From NCBI GenBank assembly GCA_963755375.1, contig CAVWKG010000016.1, positions 992,001 through 1,056,000 of the forward strand: a DNA stretch of 64,000 nt, given 5' to 3'. Below are positions 35,960 to 44,571 of this stretch, piece after piece. The stretch is from Bog-473 sp963755375. Its GTDB lineage: Bacteria; Actinomycetota; Acidimicrobiia; Acidimicrobiales; RAAP-2. The notes under the pieces are model-generated. The model worked only from the letters and a program-made list of their open reading frames with translations, was not told the origin of the DNA and did no database searches. The first letter of the stretch is position 1; each line of letters starts with the position of its first letter. The position numbers were made by a program, and so were the translations under genes.

Positions 35960-37660
35960 ATGAACACATTCCTCACCGAGGTCCGTGAGACCTTGGCTCC
36001 CGACCGGACCGAACGTTTCGGTCCGCTGCCACCGCTCCTCGTCGCCATGACGGTGGTCACCGGGCTCGTCGACTCGTTCAGCTATCTGACGCTGGGCCAT
36101 GTGTTCGTCGCCAACATGACGGGGAACGTCGTGTTCCTGGGGTTCGCGATCGTGGGAGCGCAAGGCTTCTCGATTACCGCGTCCCTCGTGGCGCTGGTGG
36201 CGTTCGGTTTGGGATCCGTCCTCGGTGGGCGGATCGTGGCCCGCTTCGGCCATCACAGGGGTCATCACGTGGCGGTCGCCACCGCTATCCAGGCGCTGTT
36301 CCTGGCCGTCTCGATGATCCTCGCCCTGGTCGGCTCGCACCCCTTCGGCTCCGCTGTGCGCTATGCGCTGATCGTCGCGCTGAGTCTGGCCATGGGCGTG
36401 CAGAATTCGAGCGTTCGTCGGTTGGCCGTCCCCGACTTGACCACCACGGTGCTGACGCTGACGGTGACCGGGATCGGGGCCGACAGTGCGCTCGGTGGCG
36501 GGAAGGGATCCAAGTCGGGCCGGCGTCTGATCTCGGTCGCCGCCATGTTCCTCGGAGCGCTTGCCGGAGCAGCCCTCGTCCTCCACGTGCACGTTGACCT
36601 TCCGCTTGTCATCGCGTTTGTCATCGTCGTTGTCGTCGCGGGGGTGAGCCACTGGGCCGGTCGAACGAATCCGACCTGGACCCGCGTCGAAGACTCAGAC
36701 TTGGATTCCCCTGGGGAACACGCGTCGACACGACATTGCCCCTCGACATTCAACCGGTTGTCTGCTCAGCTTGCGTCTTCGCACCACCACGCCCAATCGG
36801 GCACAAAGGGGAACATCATGGCGGTCACCGCCGAAGAGCAGAGCCAGGTCGGCGCGGCGAATGCGTCCGGGAGGACGCCGGTCGTCTTCATCCACGGACT
36901 GTGGCTGCTGCCGAGCAGCTGGGACCGGTGGGCCGCCGTCTTCGCCGACGCCGGCTACGCACCGCTGACTCCCGGATGGCCCGACGACCCCCGGACAGTC
37001 GAAGACGCCAAGTCCCACCCCGAAGTCTTTGCCAACAAGTCGATCGGAGAGGTGGCCGATCATTACGCGGCGGTCATCGAGGCGCTGGACAAGAAGCCGG
37101 CGGTCATCGGGCATTCCTTCGGCGGCCTGCTGGCCCAGATGGTGGCGGGGCGAGGGCTCTCGGCGGCCACCGTGGCCGTCGATGCCGCTCCGTTCCGAGG
37201 CGTCCTCCCACTGCCGATTTCCGCGTTGCGGTCCGCTTCGCCGGTCCTGGAGAACCCGCGCAACAAGCACCGGGCCATTCCCCTCACGTTCGACCAGTTC
37301 CACTACGCCTTCGCCAACGCCGTCAGCGAGGAGGAGGCGAAAGATCTCTTCGAGACCTTCGTGGTCGCCGCCCCCGGTGAGCCGCTCTTCCAGGCCGCGT
37401 TCGCGAACCTGAACCCTTGGACCGAAGCCAAGGTGGACAACGAGAATCCCGACCGCGGCCCGATGCTGATCGTCTCGGGGGAGAAGGACCACACCGTCCC
37501 CACCGCCATCTCGAAGGCCACCTACAAGAGGCAGCAGCACAACAAGGGGGTGACCGAGTTCGTCGAGATCCCGAACCGGGGCCATGCCCTGACCATCGAC
37601 AGCGGCTGGCGCGAGGTCGCCGACACCGCGCTGGGATTCGTCAAGCGATTCATCTCCTGA
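35960..37660 (+). CDS. DUF1275 (YoaK-type) membrane domain fused in frame to an alpha/beta hydrolase
   Basis: One uninterrupted frame of 566 codons holds two proteins normally separate. Residues 1-235 are a YoaK/DUF1275 membrane domain (VTGLVDSFSYLTLGHVFVANMTGNVVFLGFA). Residues 236-286 are a linker of odd composition (His, Ser and Thr-rich). From residue 287 there is a complete alpha/beta hydrolase: VVFIHGLWLLPSSWDRW, nucleophile in GHSFGG, acid in SGEKDHTV, base in NRGHAL. Met287 (ATG at 36818) has AAAGGGGA six bases upstream, so the hydrolase can also start on its own. The fusion may be recent loss of a stop codon, or a real fused product. Confidence 0.8.
   Translation: MNTFLTEVRETLAPDRTERFGPLPPLLVAMTVVTGLVDSFSYLTLGHVFVANMTGNVVFLGFAIVGAQGFSITASLVALVAFGLGSVLGGRIVARFGHHRGHHVAVATAIQALFLAVSMILALVGSHPFGSAVRYALIVALSLAMGVQNSSVRRLAVPDLTTTVLTLTVTGIGADSALGGGKGSKSGRRLISVAAMFLGALAGAALVLHVHVDLPLVIAFVIVVVVAGVSHWAGRTNPTWTRVEDSDLDSPGEHASTRHCPSTFNRLSAQLASSHHHAQSGTKGNIMAVTAEEQSQVGAANASGRTPVVFIHGLWLLPSSWDRWAAVFADAGYAPLTPGWPDDPRTVEDAKSHPEVFANKSIGEVADHYAAVIEALDKKPAVIGHSFGGLLAQMVAGRGLSAATVAVDAAPFRGVLPLPISALRSASPVLENPRNKHRAIPLTFDQFHYAFANAVSEEEAKDLFETFVVAAPGEPLFQAAFANLNPWTEAKVDNENPDRGPMLIVSGEKDHTVPTAISKATYKRQQHNKGVTEFVEIPNRGHALTIDSGWREVADTALGFVKRFIS
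36807..36820 (+). promoter_or_regulatory. internal ribosome binding site and start for the hydrolase half
   Basis: AAAGGGGA lies 6 bases before the ATG at 36818, in frame with the fused gene. The start would give a 280-residue hydrolase of normal size. Confidence 0.55.
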
Positions 37661-37717
37661 GCACCGCGGCCGGGCCACGGCGGGAGTTGACCGGCAACCA
37701 GCACCGGGAACGCTCCG

Positions 37718-39397
37718 TCAGACCATGAGCACGACCGGCACGATCATCGGGCGCCGCTTCGTGCGATCGCCGACGAACTTGCCCAAGGCCTTGCGGGTGT
37801 GGCGGCTGAGCACCTCGATGTCGTGGGCCCCGTCGCGCAAGGCCTGCGTCACGGCGGCCGCGACCACCTCGCTGGCTTCTTCCAACAGCTCCTCGGCCTC
37901 AGGCGCGTACACCCAGCCCCTGGTCTCGATGACTGGCGGGCAGCTGAGCTTGCCCTGCTGGCGGTCGACCGTGACCACGGCCATGACGACGCCCTCCTCG
38001 GCCAGCTTCTTGCGATCGCGCAGCACGCCGTGCTCAATGTCGCCCACGGTGCCGTCGACGTAGACGTACCCCGCCGGCACCCGGCCATCCCGGGCGATGC
38101 CCTTGGCATCGAGCTGGATCACGTCGCCGTCCTCGCACAGGAGGACCTTGGCCGGGTCGAGTCCCATGGAGAGGGCGAGGCGGGCATGGTGCACCATGTG
38201 GCGGAACTCGCCGTGCACCGGCACGAAACACTCCGGCTCCGTCACGGCGATCAGGGTGCGCAGCTCCCCCTGACGGGCGTGTCCGCTCACGTGCACCGCC
38301 TCGGCGCCCGAGTGCACCACCTCGGCGCCCCGACGGTGCAGGTCGTCGATGACCTGCCCGACCGACCACTCGTTGCCCGGGATCGGGTGGGCGCTGATGA
38401 CGACGACGTCGTCCTCACCGATTCGGAGCCATTTGTTCTCCCCCGTGGCCATGAGCGAGAGGGCCGACATCGGCTCGCCCTGGGACCCCGTCGAGATCAC
38501 GCACACCTCACCGGGAGGCAGACCGTCCACCGCTTCGATGTCGAACTGCACGCCGTCGGGGATGCTGATGATGCCCAGCCGCGTCCCGAGCTCGACGTTC
38601 TTGCCCATGGACCGGCCGAGGGTGGCCACCTTGCGGCCGTTGGCCACCGCGGCGTCGATGATCTGCTGCACCCGGTGCATGTGACTGGCGAAGCAGGCGA
38701 CGATGATGCGCTTGCCCGACTGGGCTGCAAAGACCCGGCGCAGGGTCACGCCCACCGAAGATTCCGATTCGGTAAAGCCGGGCTCCTCCGCGTTGGTGGA
38801 GTCCGACAGGAGGAGGCGGATGCCCTCGGTCTGCGCGAGCTCCCCCATGCGGGACATGTCGGTGCGCCGTCCGTCGACCGGCTGCAGATCGAGCTTGAAG
38901 TCGCCCGAATGCAGGATCACTCCCTGCGGCGTGTGGAATGCGATGGCCATTGCCTCGGGCACCGAGTGCGTCACCGGGATGAACTCGACGTCGCAGGCCC
39001 CGATCTTCAGCCGCTCCCCGTCCGCCACGGAGATGAACCTCGTGTTGCCCGCCAAACCGGCCTCGTCGATGCGGTGTCGGGCCAGGCCGACCGTCAGTTC
39101 GGACCCGTAGATCGGCGCGTGGATCTCGCGGAGGAGGTAGGCGAGTCCGCCCGTGTGATCCTCGTGGCCGTGGGTGAGCACGATCCCGTCCACCCGGTCC
39201 TTCCGGTCCTGCAGGTAGGTGAACTCGGGCAGGACCAGGTCGATGCCGGGCATGTCCGGATCGGGGAACATGATCCCGCAGTCGAGGATGACGATGCGCC
39301 CGTTGACTTCGATGCAGGCGCAGTTCCGTCCGATCTCCCCGAGTCCGCCCAGGAAGACGACCCGGACGGGCTTCGCCTTGGTGCCGCGCTCAGGCAA
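37718..39397 (-). CDS. rnj: ribonuclease J
   Basis: The 559-residue metallo-beta-lactamase/beta-CASP enzyme degrades and matures RNA. Zinc-site HGHEDH is at 76-81, the LGGLGEIGRN start is intact, and VVISAHPIPGNE and HVSGHARQGEL mark the beta-CASP part. The start is unusual: the best choice is a TTG at 39397 whose first eight bases (TTGCCTGA) overlap the end of dapA. The dapA-rnj order is typical of actinobacteria, where a ftsK gene often follows; here the next gene is the convergent hydrolase. Confidence 0.9.
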   Translation of the reverse strand: MPERGTKAKPVRVVFLGGLGEIGRNCACIEVNGRIVILDCGIMFPDPDMPGIDLVLPEFTYLQDRKDRVDGIVLTHGHEDHTGGLAYLLREIHAPIYGSELTVGLARHRIDEAGLAGNTRFISVADGERLKIGACDVEFIPVTHSVPEAMAIAFHTPQGVILHSGDFKLDLQPVDGRRTDMSRMGELAQTEGIRLLLSDSTNAEEPGFTESESSVGVTLRRVFAAQSGKRIIVACFASHMHRVQQIIDAAVANGRKVATLGRSMGKNVELGTRLGIISIPDGVQFDIEAVDGLPPGEVCVISTGSQGEPMSALSLMATGENKWLRIGEDDVVVISAHPIPGNEWSVGQVIDDLHRRGAEVVHSGAEAVHVSGHARQGELRTLIAVTEPECFVPVHGEFRHMVHHARLALSMGLDPAKVLLCEDGDVIQLDAKGIARDGRVPAGYVYVDGTVGDIEHGVLRDRKKLAEEGVVMAVVTVDRQQGKLSCPPVIETRGWVYAPEAEELLEEASEVVAAAVTQALRDGAHDIEVLSRHTRKALGKFVGDRTKRRPMIVPVVLMV

Positions 39398-40322
39398 GCG
39401 GGGCGACCGTGACGGCAGGTGGCCCGACGGCGGCCAGGATCTTCTGCGCCTGGGCGTCGAGCTCGGGGGTGGACGCTCCCATCGGCAGGCGGCACTGGCC
39501 CACCCGCAGGCCCAGCGCGCGCAGCATCGCCTTGGCCGGCAGCGGGTTCGGGAACTCCACCGAGGACTCGAAGTCGAAGGAGTCGAGCAGCTCCGCATTC
39601 CCGCCGATGGCCGTGGCGAGGTCGCCGGCCACGAACGCGTCGACGACCTTGCGCAGCTGCGGCCCGACCCAGTGCGCGGCCACGCTGATCACGCCGAGAG
39701 CGCCCACCGCCATCAGGGGCAGCGTCATGACGTCGTCGCCGCTGTAGATCTCGAAGCCTGCCGGTGCCTGGGCGGCGAGGTGCGCCGTGGTGGGCGGATC
39801 GCCCGCCGCATCCTTGAGCGCCACGATGGCCGGCACGTCTCTGGCGAGGCGCAGCATGGTTGACGTCGCGATGCGCCGGCCGGCGCGGACCGGAATGTCG
39901 TAGAGCACTACGGGGAGGTCGGCGGCCGCCTCGGCCACCGCGCGGAAGTGCTCGTACAGGCCCGCCTGCGAGGGACGGTTGTAGTACGGCGTCACCACGA
40001 GCACGCCGTCCACCCCGCACTCCGTGGCCTGCCTCGTCATGGTGAGCGAGTGCGCCGTGTCGTTGGAGCCGGTGCCGGCGACGACGGGGATCGTGACGGC
40101 CTCGGCGACGGCGCGCCAGAGGGCTACCTTCTCCCCGTCGGTCAACACCGAGCTCTCGCCGGTGGAGCCGCTCAGCACCAGCCCGTCGCTGCCGTGCGCG
40201 GCCAGCCAGCGGGCCAGGTCCACCGCGGCGGGGAGGTCCAGTGCTCCGTCCCCGTCGAACGGGGTCACCATGGCCGTGACCACCCGCCCAAAGCGGGGCG
40301 AGTCATGCTGCACGGGGCTCAT
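39390..40322 (-). CDS. dapA: 4-hydroxy-tetrahydrodipicolinate synthase
   Basis: The first enzyme of diaminopimelate and lysine synthesis condenses pyruvate with aspartate semialdehyde. Schiff-base Lys170 (IVALKDAAGD), Tyr141 (VVLYDIP), the GSTGESSVL loop and TPYYNRPSQAG are present. Length 310 is normal. The ATG at 40322 follows a 40-bp gap from the ferritin-like gene. DapB is four genes away, beyond the TetR/rhomboid/ferritin insert. Confidence 0.94.
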   Translation of the reverse strand: MSPVQHDSPRFGRVVTAMVTPFDGDGALDLPAAVDLARWLAAHGSDGLVLSGSTGESSVLTDGEKVALWRAVAEAVTIPVVAGTGSNDTAHSLTMTRQATECGVDGVLVVTPYYNRPSQAGLYEHFRAVAEAAADLPVVLYDIPVRAGRRIATSTMLRLARDVPAIVALKDAAGDPPTTAHLAAQAPAGFEIYSGDDVMTLPLMAVGALGVISVAAHWVGPQLRKVVDAFVAGDLATAIGGNAELLDSFDFESSVEFPNPLPAKAMLRALGLRVGQCRLPMGASTPELDAQAQKILAAVGPPAVTVAPLA

Positions 40323-40362
40323 CGCCCTTTCACGCTACCAGCGATAGGTGCCGCTCAGGCGC

Positions 40363-41520
40363 TCACACGACCTGGCGGTCGGCCGGCGAGCCGTCCGCGA
40401 ACGCGTCCTCCTCCTGCGTGGAGTCGGTCAGGTTCTCGAACGCGATCGCCCCCATTTCGGTGAACTTGGTGCGCAGCCAGCCGTCGGCCGCATCAAGCAG
40501 TCCCAGCTTCTTGAGGTTGGGTACGATCTTGGAGAACAGCAGGATCTGGAAGTCGTCGCGCTCGGGCGCGGACTGCATGACCTTGATCACGTCGGCGGTG
40601 GGCACCTCCATGCGCTCCCACACCTCCTGCATGACCATGCGGTCCTTCATGCGGATGGCCGCCTCGAAAGCAAACTCCTGACGCTCCCGGAGCTCGGCCG
40701 CGCTGAGCTCCTTGTAGTACTCCTGCAGGCTCAGCACCCCGAAGGCCACGTGGCGGGCCTCGTCGGCCATGACGTAACGCAGCAGCTTCTTGAGCAGCGG
40801 CTCGGTCGTCATCATGTGGATGAAGCCGAAGGCGGCCAGGGCGAGGCCCTCCACCATGATCTGCATGCCGAGGTAGGTCATGTCCCAACGCGCGTCCGAA
40901 ACGATGTCGTCGAGCAGGAGCCCCAGGTGGGCGTTCATCGGGTAGTGGCCCGAGAGCTTCTCGTCGAGGTACTTGGAGAAGACCTCGACGTGGCGGGCCT
41001 CGTCCATCACCTGGGTGGCGGCGTAGTACTTGGCGTCGATCCACGGGACCGTCTCGACGATCTTGGCCGTGCACAGCAGCGCACCCTGCTCCCCGTGCAT
41101 GAACTGCGACAAGAGCCAGTTCTGGTTCTCGACCCCGAATTGCAGGAAGCGCTTGTCGTCCCACTTCTCGAGGACGGTGCCCGCTATGGCGGCCTCGTCC
41201 CACTGCGCCTGGGCCGGGTTGGCCTCGGCGTTGGCGATGACCACGCGCTCTTGGTCGACTTCGATCGACCAGTCCAGGTCGGTCTGCCCGTTCCACTGCG
41301 CCTTCTTGGCCTTCTCGTAGAGCTTGTCGAGCTGGGGCTTGGCGCCCTTCTCGTAGTCCCAGGTGAACTCGGCCGGGCAATTGTCCGGGACACGATGGAA
41401 CCCCTCGACGTCGTACTGGCCGACGAAGCTCAGCACGGCCTCGAGGTCGTTGATGCTCTCCCGGCCGATCAGGTCCAGGTTGGACCTCAGCTGCTCGGTG
41501 TTCTCGTCGAGTGTGGTCAT
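40363..41520 (-). CDS. ferritin-like diiron protein
   Basis: The 385-residue protein has two EXXH-type iron units: Glu144, Glu174 and His177 (DEARH), then Glu224, Glu254 and His257 (DEARH again), so six ligands for a two-iron site in a four-helix bundle. It belongs to the ferritin/RNR-R2-like superfamily and could be an oxygenase; the substrate is unknown. It starts inside the TetR stop codon (ATGA), so it is in one operon with that regulator and is most likely its main target. It is not a ferritin cage protein by length. Confidence 0.8.
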   Translation of the reverse strand: MTTLDENTEQLRSNLDLIGRESINDLEAVLSFVGQYDVEGFHRVPDNCPAEFTWDYEKGAKPQLDKLYEKAKKAQWNGQTDLDWSIEVDQERVVIANAEANPAQAQWDEAAIAGTVLEKWDDKRFLQFGVENQNWLLSQFMHGEQGALLCTAKIVETVPWIDAKYYAATQVMDEARHVEVFSKYLDEKLSGHYPMNAHLGLLLDDIVSDARWDMTYLGMQIMVEGLALAAFGFIHMMTTEPLLKKLLRYVMADEARHVAFGVLSLQEYYKELSAAELRERQEFAFEAAIRMKDRMVMQEVWERMEVPTADVIKVMQSAPERDDFQILLFSKIVPNLKKLGLLDAADGWLRTKFTEMGAIAFENLTDSTQEEDAFADGSPADRQVV

Positions 41521-42263
41521 TGTGCCGCCCCCTTGATGGTCGGTCTCGTCGAGCTGGGTGCTCGGTTGGAACTGGAACTGGAAAACGGTGCGCTTGCCTC
41601 GTCGACGCGCAGGGCGAGGATGCCGGGCAGGACGAACGTGCGCACGAGCGCCCGGGTGTCGGCCGGGTCGGTCAAATCGGCGTAGGGGGACGGGTCCGAG
41701 CAGTAGGCCATGACGATGCGCACGGCCCACTCGGCCGCACGGGACGCCTGCTCGGGCTCGAGCCACCGGGCGAAGAACGGGGCGCCCAGGTCGCTCGCCA
41801 CCCCCATGACCTGGTCGAAACCGCCGAACGTGACGTAGGGCAGCACGGCCCCGGGTTCGTGCTCTAGGAGGTAGGTCAAGGGCTCGTGCCAACGGAGCCA
41901 GCGCGCCGACTCGACCATGCCGGCCACCAGCACGTCCTCCAGGTCGCCGGCCTCGCCCATGGCGACGGCCAGGGACGAGAAGAGCCGGGCCACCTCCGTC
42001 TCCACGACGGCGGCCAGGACTCCCTCCTTGCCCCGCGGGAAGCACCGGTAGGCAGTGGCCCGGGAGAGCCCGGCGGCACGGGCGATGTCGTCCACCGTGG
42101 TCTTGGCGATCCCCTGGCGGGCGAGGCAGCGCAGCGCTCCGTCGACGAGGCGGACCCTGGTCGAGGACCGGTCGTCCGCCCCGAGATGCCGGACGACGCC
42201 GTCCCGCCCCCCGCTTGGGGAGCTGGTCTCGACGACTTCAGGTTGTGTCGCGGTCACACCCAC
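41517..42263 (-). CDS. TetR-family regulator upstream of the diiron gene
   Basis: The 248-residue protein has the helix-turn-helix IAKTTVDDIARAAGLSRATAYRCFPRGKEGV typical of TetR. The ligand domain is helical and ends in a Ser-rich tail. The GTG at 42263 begins a few bases after the predicted transcription start, so the message is almost leaderless. An inverted repeat over the promoter is a good candidate for its own operator. The next gene in the operon is the diiron protein. Confidence 0.88.
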   Translation of the reverse strand: MGVTATQPEVVETSSPSGGRDGVVRHLGADDRSSTRVRLVDGALRCLARQGIAKTTVDDIARAAGLSRATAYRCFPRGKEGVLAAVVETEVARLFSSLAVAMGEAGDLEDVLVAGMVESARWLRWHEPLTYLLEHEPGAVLPYVTFGGFDQVMGVASDLGAPFFARWLEPEQASRAAEWAVRIVMAYCSDPSPYADLTDPADTRALVRTFVLPGILALRVDEASAPFSSSSSNRAPSSTRPTIKGAAQ

Positions 42264-42270
42264 TGATGAA

Positions 42271-42300
42271 ACAGTATGGCGATTTTTGTCTCACTGTCAA
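42271..42300 (-). promoter_or_regulatory. promoter and likely operator of the TetR/diiron operon
   Basis: On the minus strand a perfect -35 TTGACA (42295-42300) is 16 bases from the -10 CATACT (42273-42278). The -10 ends 10 bp before the GTG start. Inverted arms GACAGT and ACTGTT lie over the -35 and the -10, so a TetR dimer bound here would block RNA polymerase. Confidence 0.6.
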
Positions 42301-42337
42301 CCAATCAGGGCAATCGGCCGAATCGGGGCGACCGCGC

Positions 42338-43222
42338 TCAACTGAGGTTGAAATGACCCGGGGCAATGGAGGTGATGAGCAGCGCCAGCACGGCGAGGAC
42401 GGCCACGCTCCCCCCGACGGTGAGCACCAGCGCGGTGGTCCTGTCCCGCAATCCGCCGGCGTAGTCGTAGACGAAGGCCAGGACACACCCGGTGACCAGA
42501 CCCCCGAGGTGGGCCCGCCAGTCGATGTTGCCCGTGAACCCGATGACGAAGTTGAGGACGAGCAGGCCCACCACCGGCGCCACCGGTAACCGCCGGCGCA
42601 AACCCACCACGACGTACGCCCCGAGCACCCCCATGATGGCGCCCGAGGCGCCGATGCCGGCGACGTTCGGCTGGCTGAGGATGTAGGAGCCGACGCTCCC
42701 CCCGAGCCCGGCCAGCAGGTAGAGGACGAGGAAGCGGGCCTTGCCCAGCAGCACCTCGAGGGCCGGACCGACGATGAGAAGGGCGATCATGTTGAAGAAG
42801 ATGTGGGTGAAGCTGGCGTGCAGCCACATGGCCGTGAAGGCCCGGTAGTACTGGTGCTGGAAGTGCACCCCGATGGGGTACATGGCGTAACGGTCGACGA
42901 CGCTGGCGTTGGTGCCGAAACCCTCGAGGAAAAAGACCACCACGTTGATGGCGATGATGGTCAGGACGATCGGCGTCGGGTTGGTCGAGCCGACCACCCC
43001 GGTCCGGCCCCGGCTGGTGTGGGTGAACGCCGGCACGAGGCGAGAACGCCTGGCCCCTTCGGAGGTGCATTCCGGGCACTGCCAGCCGACGGACGCCTCG
43101 ATCATGCAGTCGGTGCAGATGGGGCGGTCGCAGTGGGCGCAGAGCACGGACGCCGCCCGTTCGGGATGGCGGTAGCAGGGGGGCGGCGGCGCGGGCGGTG
43201 GCTGCAGTTGTGGGTCGCTCAC
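42338..43222 (-). CDS. rhomboid-family intramembrane serine protease with N-terminal zinc-binding domain
   Basis: The 294-residue protein has an N-terminal Cys/His cluster (CYRHPERAASVLCAHC, CTDC, CPEC) of B-box type, then six membrane helices. The rhomboid core shows HASFTHIFFNM, nucleophile Ser193 in GASGAIMG and base His238 in AHLGG. It cuts transmembrane proteins; substrates are unknown. The GTG at 43222 overlaps the stop of a TetR gene, so the pair is coupled. This B-box-plus-rhomboid build is known in actinobacteria. Confidence 0.9.
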   Translation of the reverse strand: MSDPQLQPPPAPPPPCYRHPERAASVLCAHCDRPICTDCMIEASVGWQCPECTSEGARRSRLVPAFTHTSRGRTGVVGSTNPTPIVLTIIAINVVVFFLEGFGTNASVVDRYAMYPIGVHFQHQYYRAFTAMWLHASFTHIFFNMIALLIVGPALEVLLGKARFLVLYLLAGLGGSVGSYILSQPNVAGIGASGAIMGVLGAYVVVGLRRRLPVAPVVGLLVLNFVIGFTGNIDWRAHLGGLVTGCVLAFVYDYAGGLRDRTTALVLTVGGSVAVLAVLALLITSIAPGHFNLS

Positions 43223-43779
43223 CGGATGCCGGCCAGCAGCTCGGACCGGACGAGCAGTGCCACCTGCTCCGGGTCGTTGAGGTCCCAACGCCCCGGGGAG
43301 CTGATGTAGGAGAGCACCATGCGGGCCAGGAAATCGGCCGCGGCGTCGAGATCAGTGCCTTCCGTCATCCCGTGGCGCACCAGGTAGGGCGCCAGGAAGG
43401 CGGCCACCAGCGTGTGCGTCTGATCGGCCTCCGTCGACAGGCGCGGCAGGAGTATGGCGGGCTCCGTGACCAAGACACGTTGGAGCACCTCGTGCTCTAC
43501 CAGGGCGTGGTGGGCGAACATGAGGCCGCGCTCCATGACCTCCTCCAGCGTGTCGGCGTCCGAGACTTCCTCGTAGAGCCGGAGGAAGAAGCGGGAGAAC
43601 TCCCATCCGACCACCGCAGAGAGCAGCTCGTCGCGACCACCGGGGAAGTAGCGGTAGACCGTCGCCCGCGAGACTCCGGCCTCGCGGGCGGCGTCCTCGA
43701 CGGTCGTCTTGGCCAGGCCCCAGCGGGCAACGCAGTCGTAGGTCGCCTGGAGGAGTCGCTCCCGGACGTCGGGCTTCAC
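43219..43779 (-). CDS. TetR-family regulator upstream of the rhomboid gene
   Basis: The 186-residue protein has WGLAKTTVEDAAREAGVSRATVYRYFPGGRDEL as its helix-turn-helix, then a helical ligand domain. Both its start (GTGA with dapB) and its stop (GTGA with rhomboid) overlap neighbours. It resembles the second TetR in its DNA-binding part, so the two may be diverged duplicates. Being read from the dapB message, its level would follow lysine-pathway expression unless a promoter lies inside dapB. Confidence 0.88.
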   Translation of the reverse strand: MKPDVRERLLQATYDCVARWGLAKTTVEDAAREAGVSRATVYRYFPGGRDELLSAVVGWEFSRFFLRLYEEVSDADTLEEVMERGLMFAHHALVEHEVLQRVLVTEPAILLPRLSTEADQTHTLVAAFLAPYLVRHGMTEGTDLDAAADFLARMVLSYISSPGRWDLNDPEQVALLVRSELLAGIR

Positions 43780-44561
43780 AGTCCCAGCAACGACTCGAGG
43801 CCCACCGTCAGCCCGGGCCGGCCGGCCACGGCCCGCACCGCCAGGAGGACGCCGGGCATGAACGAGCGGCGGTCGTACGAGTCGTGGCGGATGCTCAGGC
43901 TCTGGCCGGGCGCACCGAAGATGACCTCCTCGTGCGCCACGAGGCCGGGTAACCGCACGGAGTGCACGTGCACGCCGTCGGGCGCCTCCGCGCCACGGGC
44001 CCCGGCCAGCACCACATCGGTCGTCGGGTCGGGTGGCAGCGGGGGGCTGCCCGCAGCACGTCGCGCCGACGCGATCACGGCCGCCGTGTGCATGGCGGTC
44101 CCCGACGGCGCGTCACGCTTGGCGTCGTGGTGCAGCTCGATGATCTCGACGCCGTCCATGTGCGGCGCGGCGATCCGGCACAGATGGAGCAGCAGCACCG
44201 CCCCGATGGCGAAGTTGGGCACGACGACGGCGTTGGGGCCACTCCCCGAGAAGAGCACCTCCATGCCGGCCACGTCGCTGTCGGACAGCCCGCTCGTCCC
44301 AATGACGGCGTGGATGCCCAGGAGGGCATAGTGCCGCGCGTTGTGGCGCACCGCCTCGGCGTTGGTGAAGTCGACCACGACCTCGGTCCCGAGGTCGCCC
44401 AGTGCGTTCACCTCGCCGACGATCGTCCGACCGCAGGCGCCGCCGCCGACATGTCCGGGGTCGATGGCGGCCACCAACTCGAGGTCAGGCGCCTCGACGA
44501 CAGCGCGGCAGACCTCCTGGCCCATGCGGCCGCCGGCGCCGACCACACCGACCTTCTGCAT
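43776..44561 (-). CDS. dapB: 4-hydroxy-tetrahydrodipicolinate reductase
   Basis: The second step of the diaminopimelate pathway uses NAD(P)H. The Rossmann motif VGAGGRMGQ starts at 7, and the substrate site ELHHDAKRDAPSGTA contains His144 and Lys148. Length 261 is normal. It lies 10 bp after the M16 peptidase gene, as in other actinobacteria (pnp-peptidase-dapB). A conserved dapA neighbour has been pushed four genes away. Confidence 0.94.
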   Translation of the reverse strand: MQKVGVVGAGGRMGQEVCRAVVEAPDLELVAAIDPGHVGGGACGRTIVGEVNALGDLGTEVVVDFTNAEAVRHNARHYALLGIHAVIGTSGLSDSDVAGMEVLFSGSGPNAVVVPNFAIGAVLLLHLCRIAAPHMDGVEIIELHHDAKRDAPSGTAMHTAAVIASARRAAGSPPLPPDPTTDVVLAGARGAEAPDGVHVHSVRLPGLVAHEEVIFGAPGQSLSIRHDSYDRRSFMPGVLLAVRAVAGRPGLTVGLESLLGL

Positions 44562-44571
44562 GGCTTGCAGG

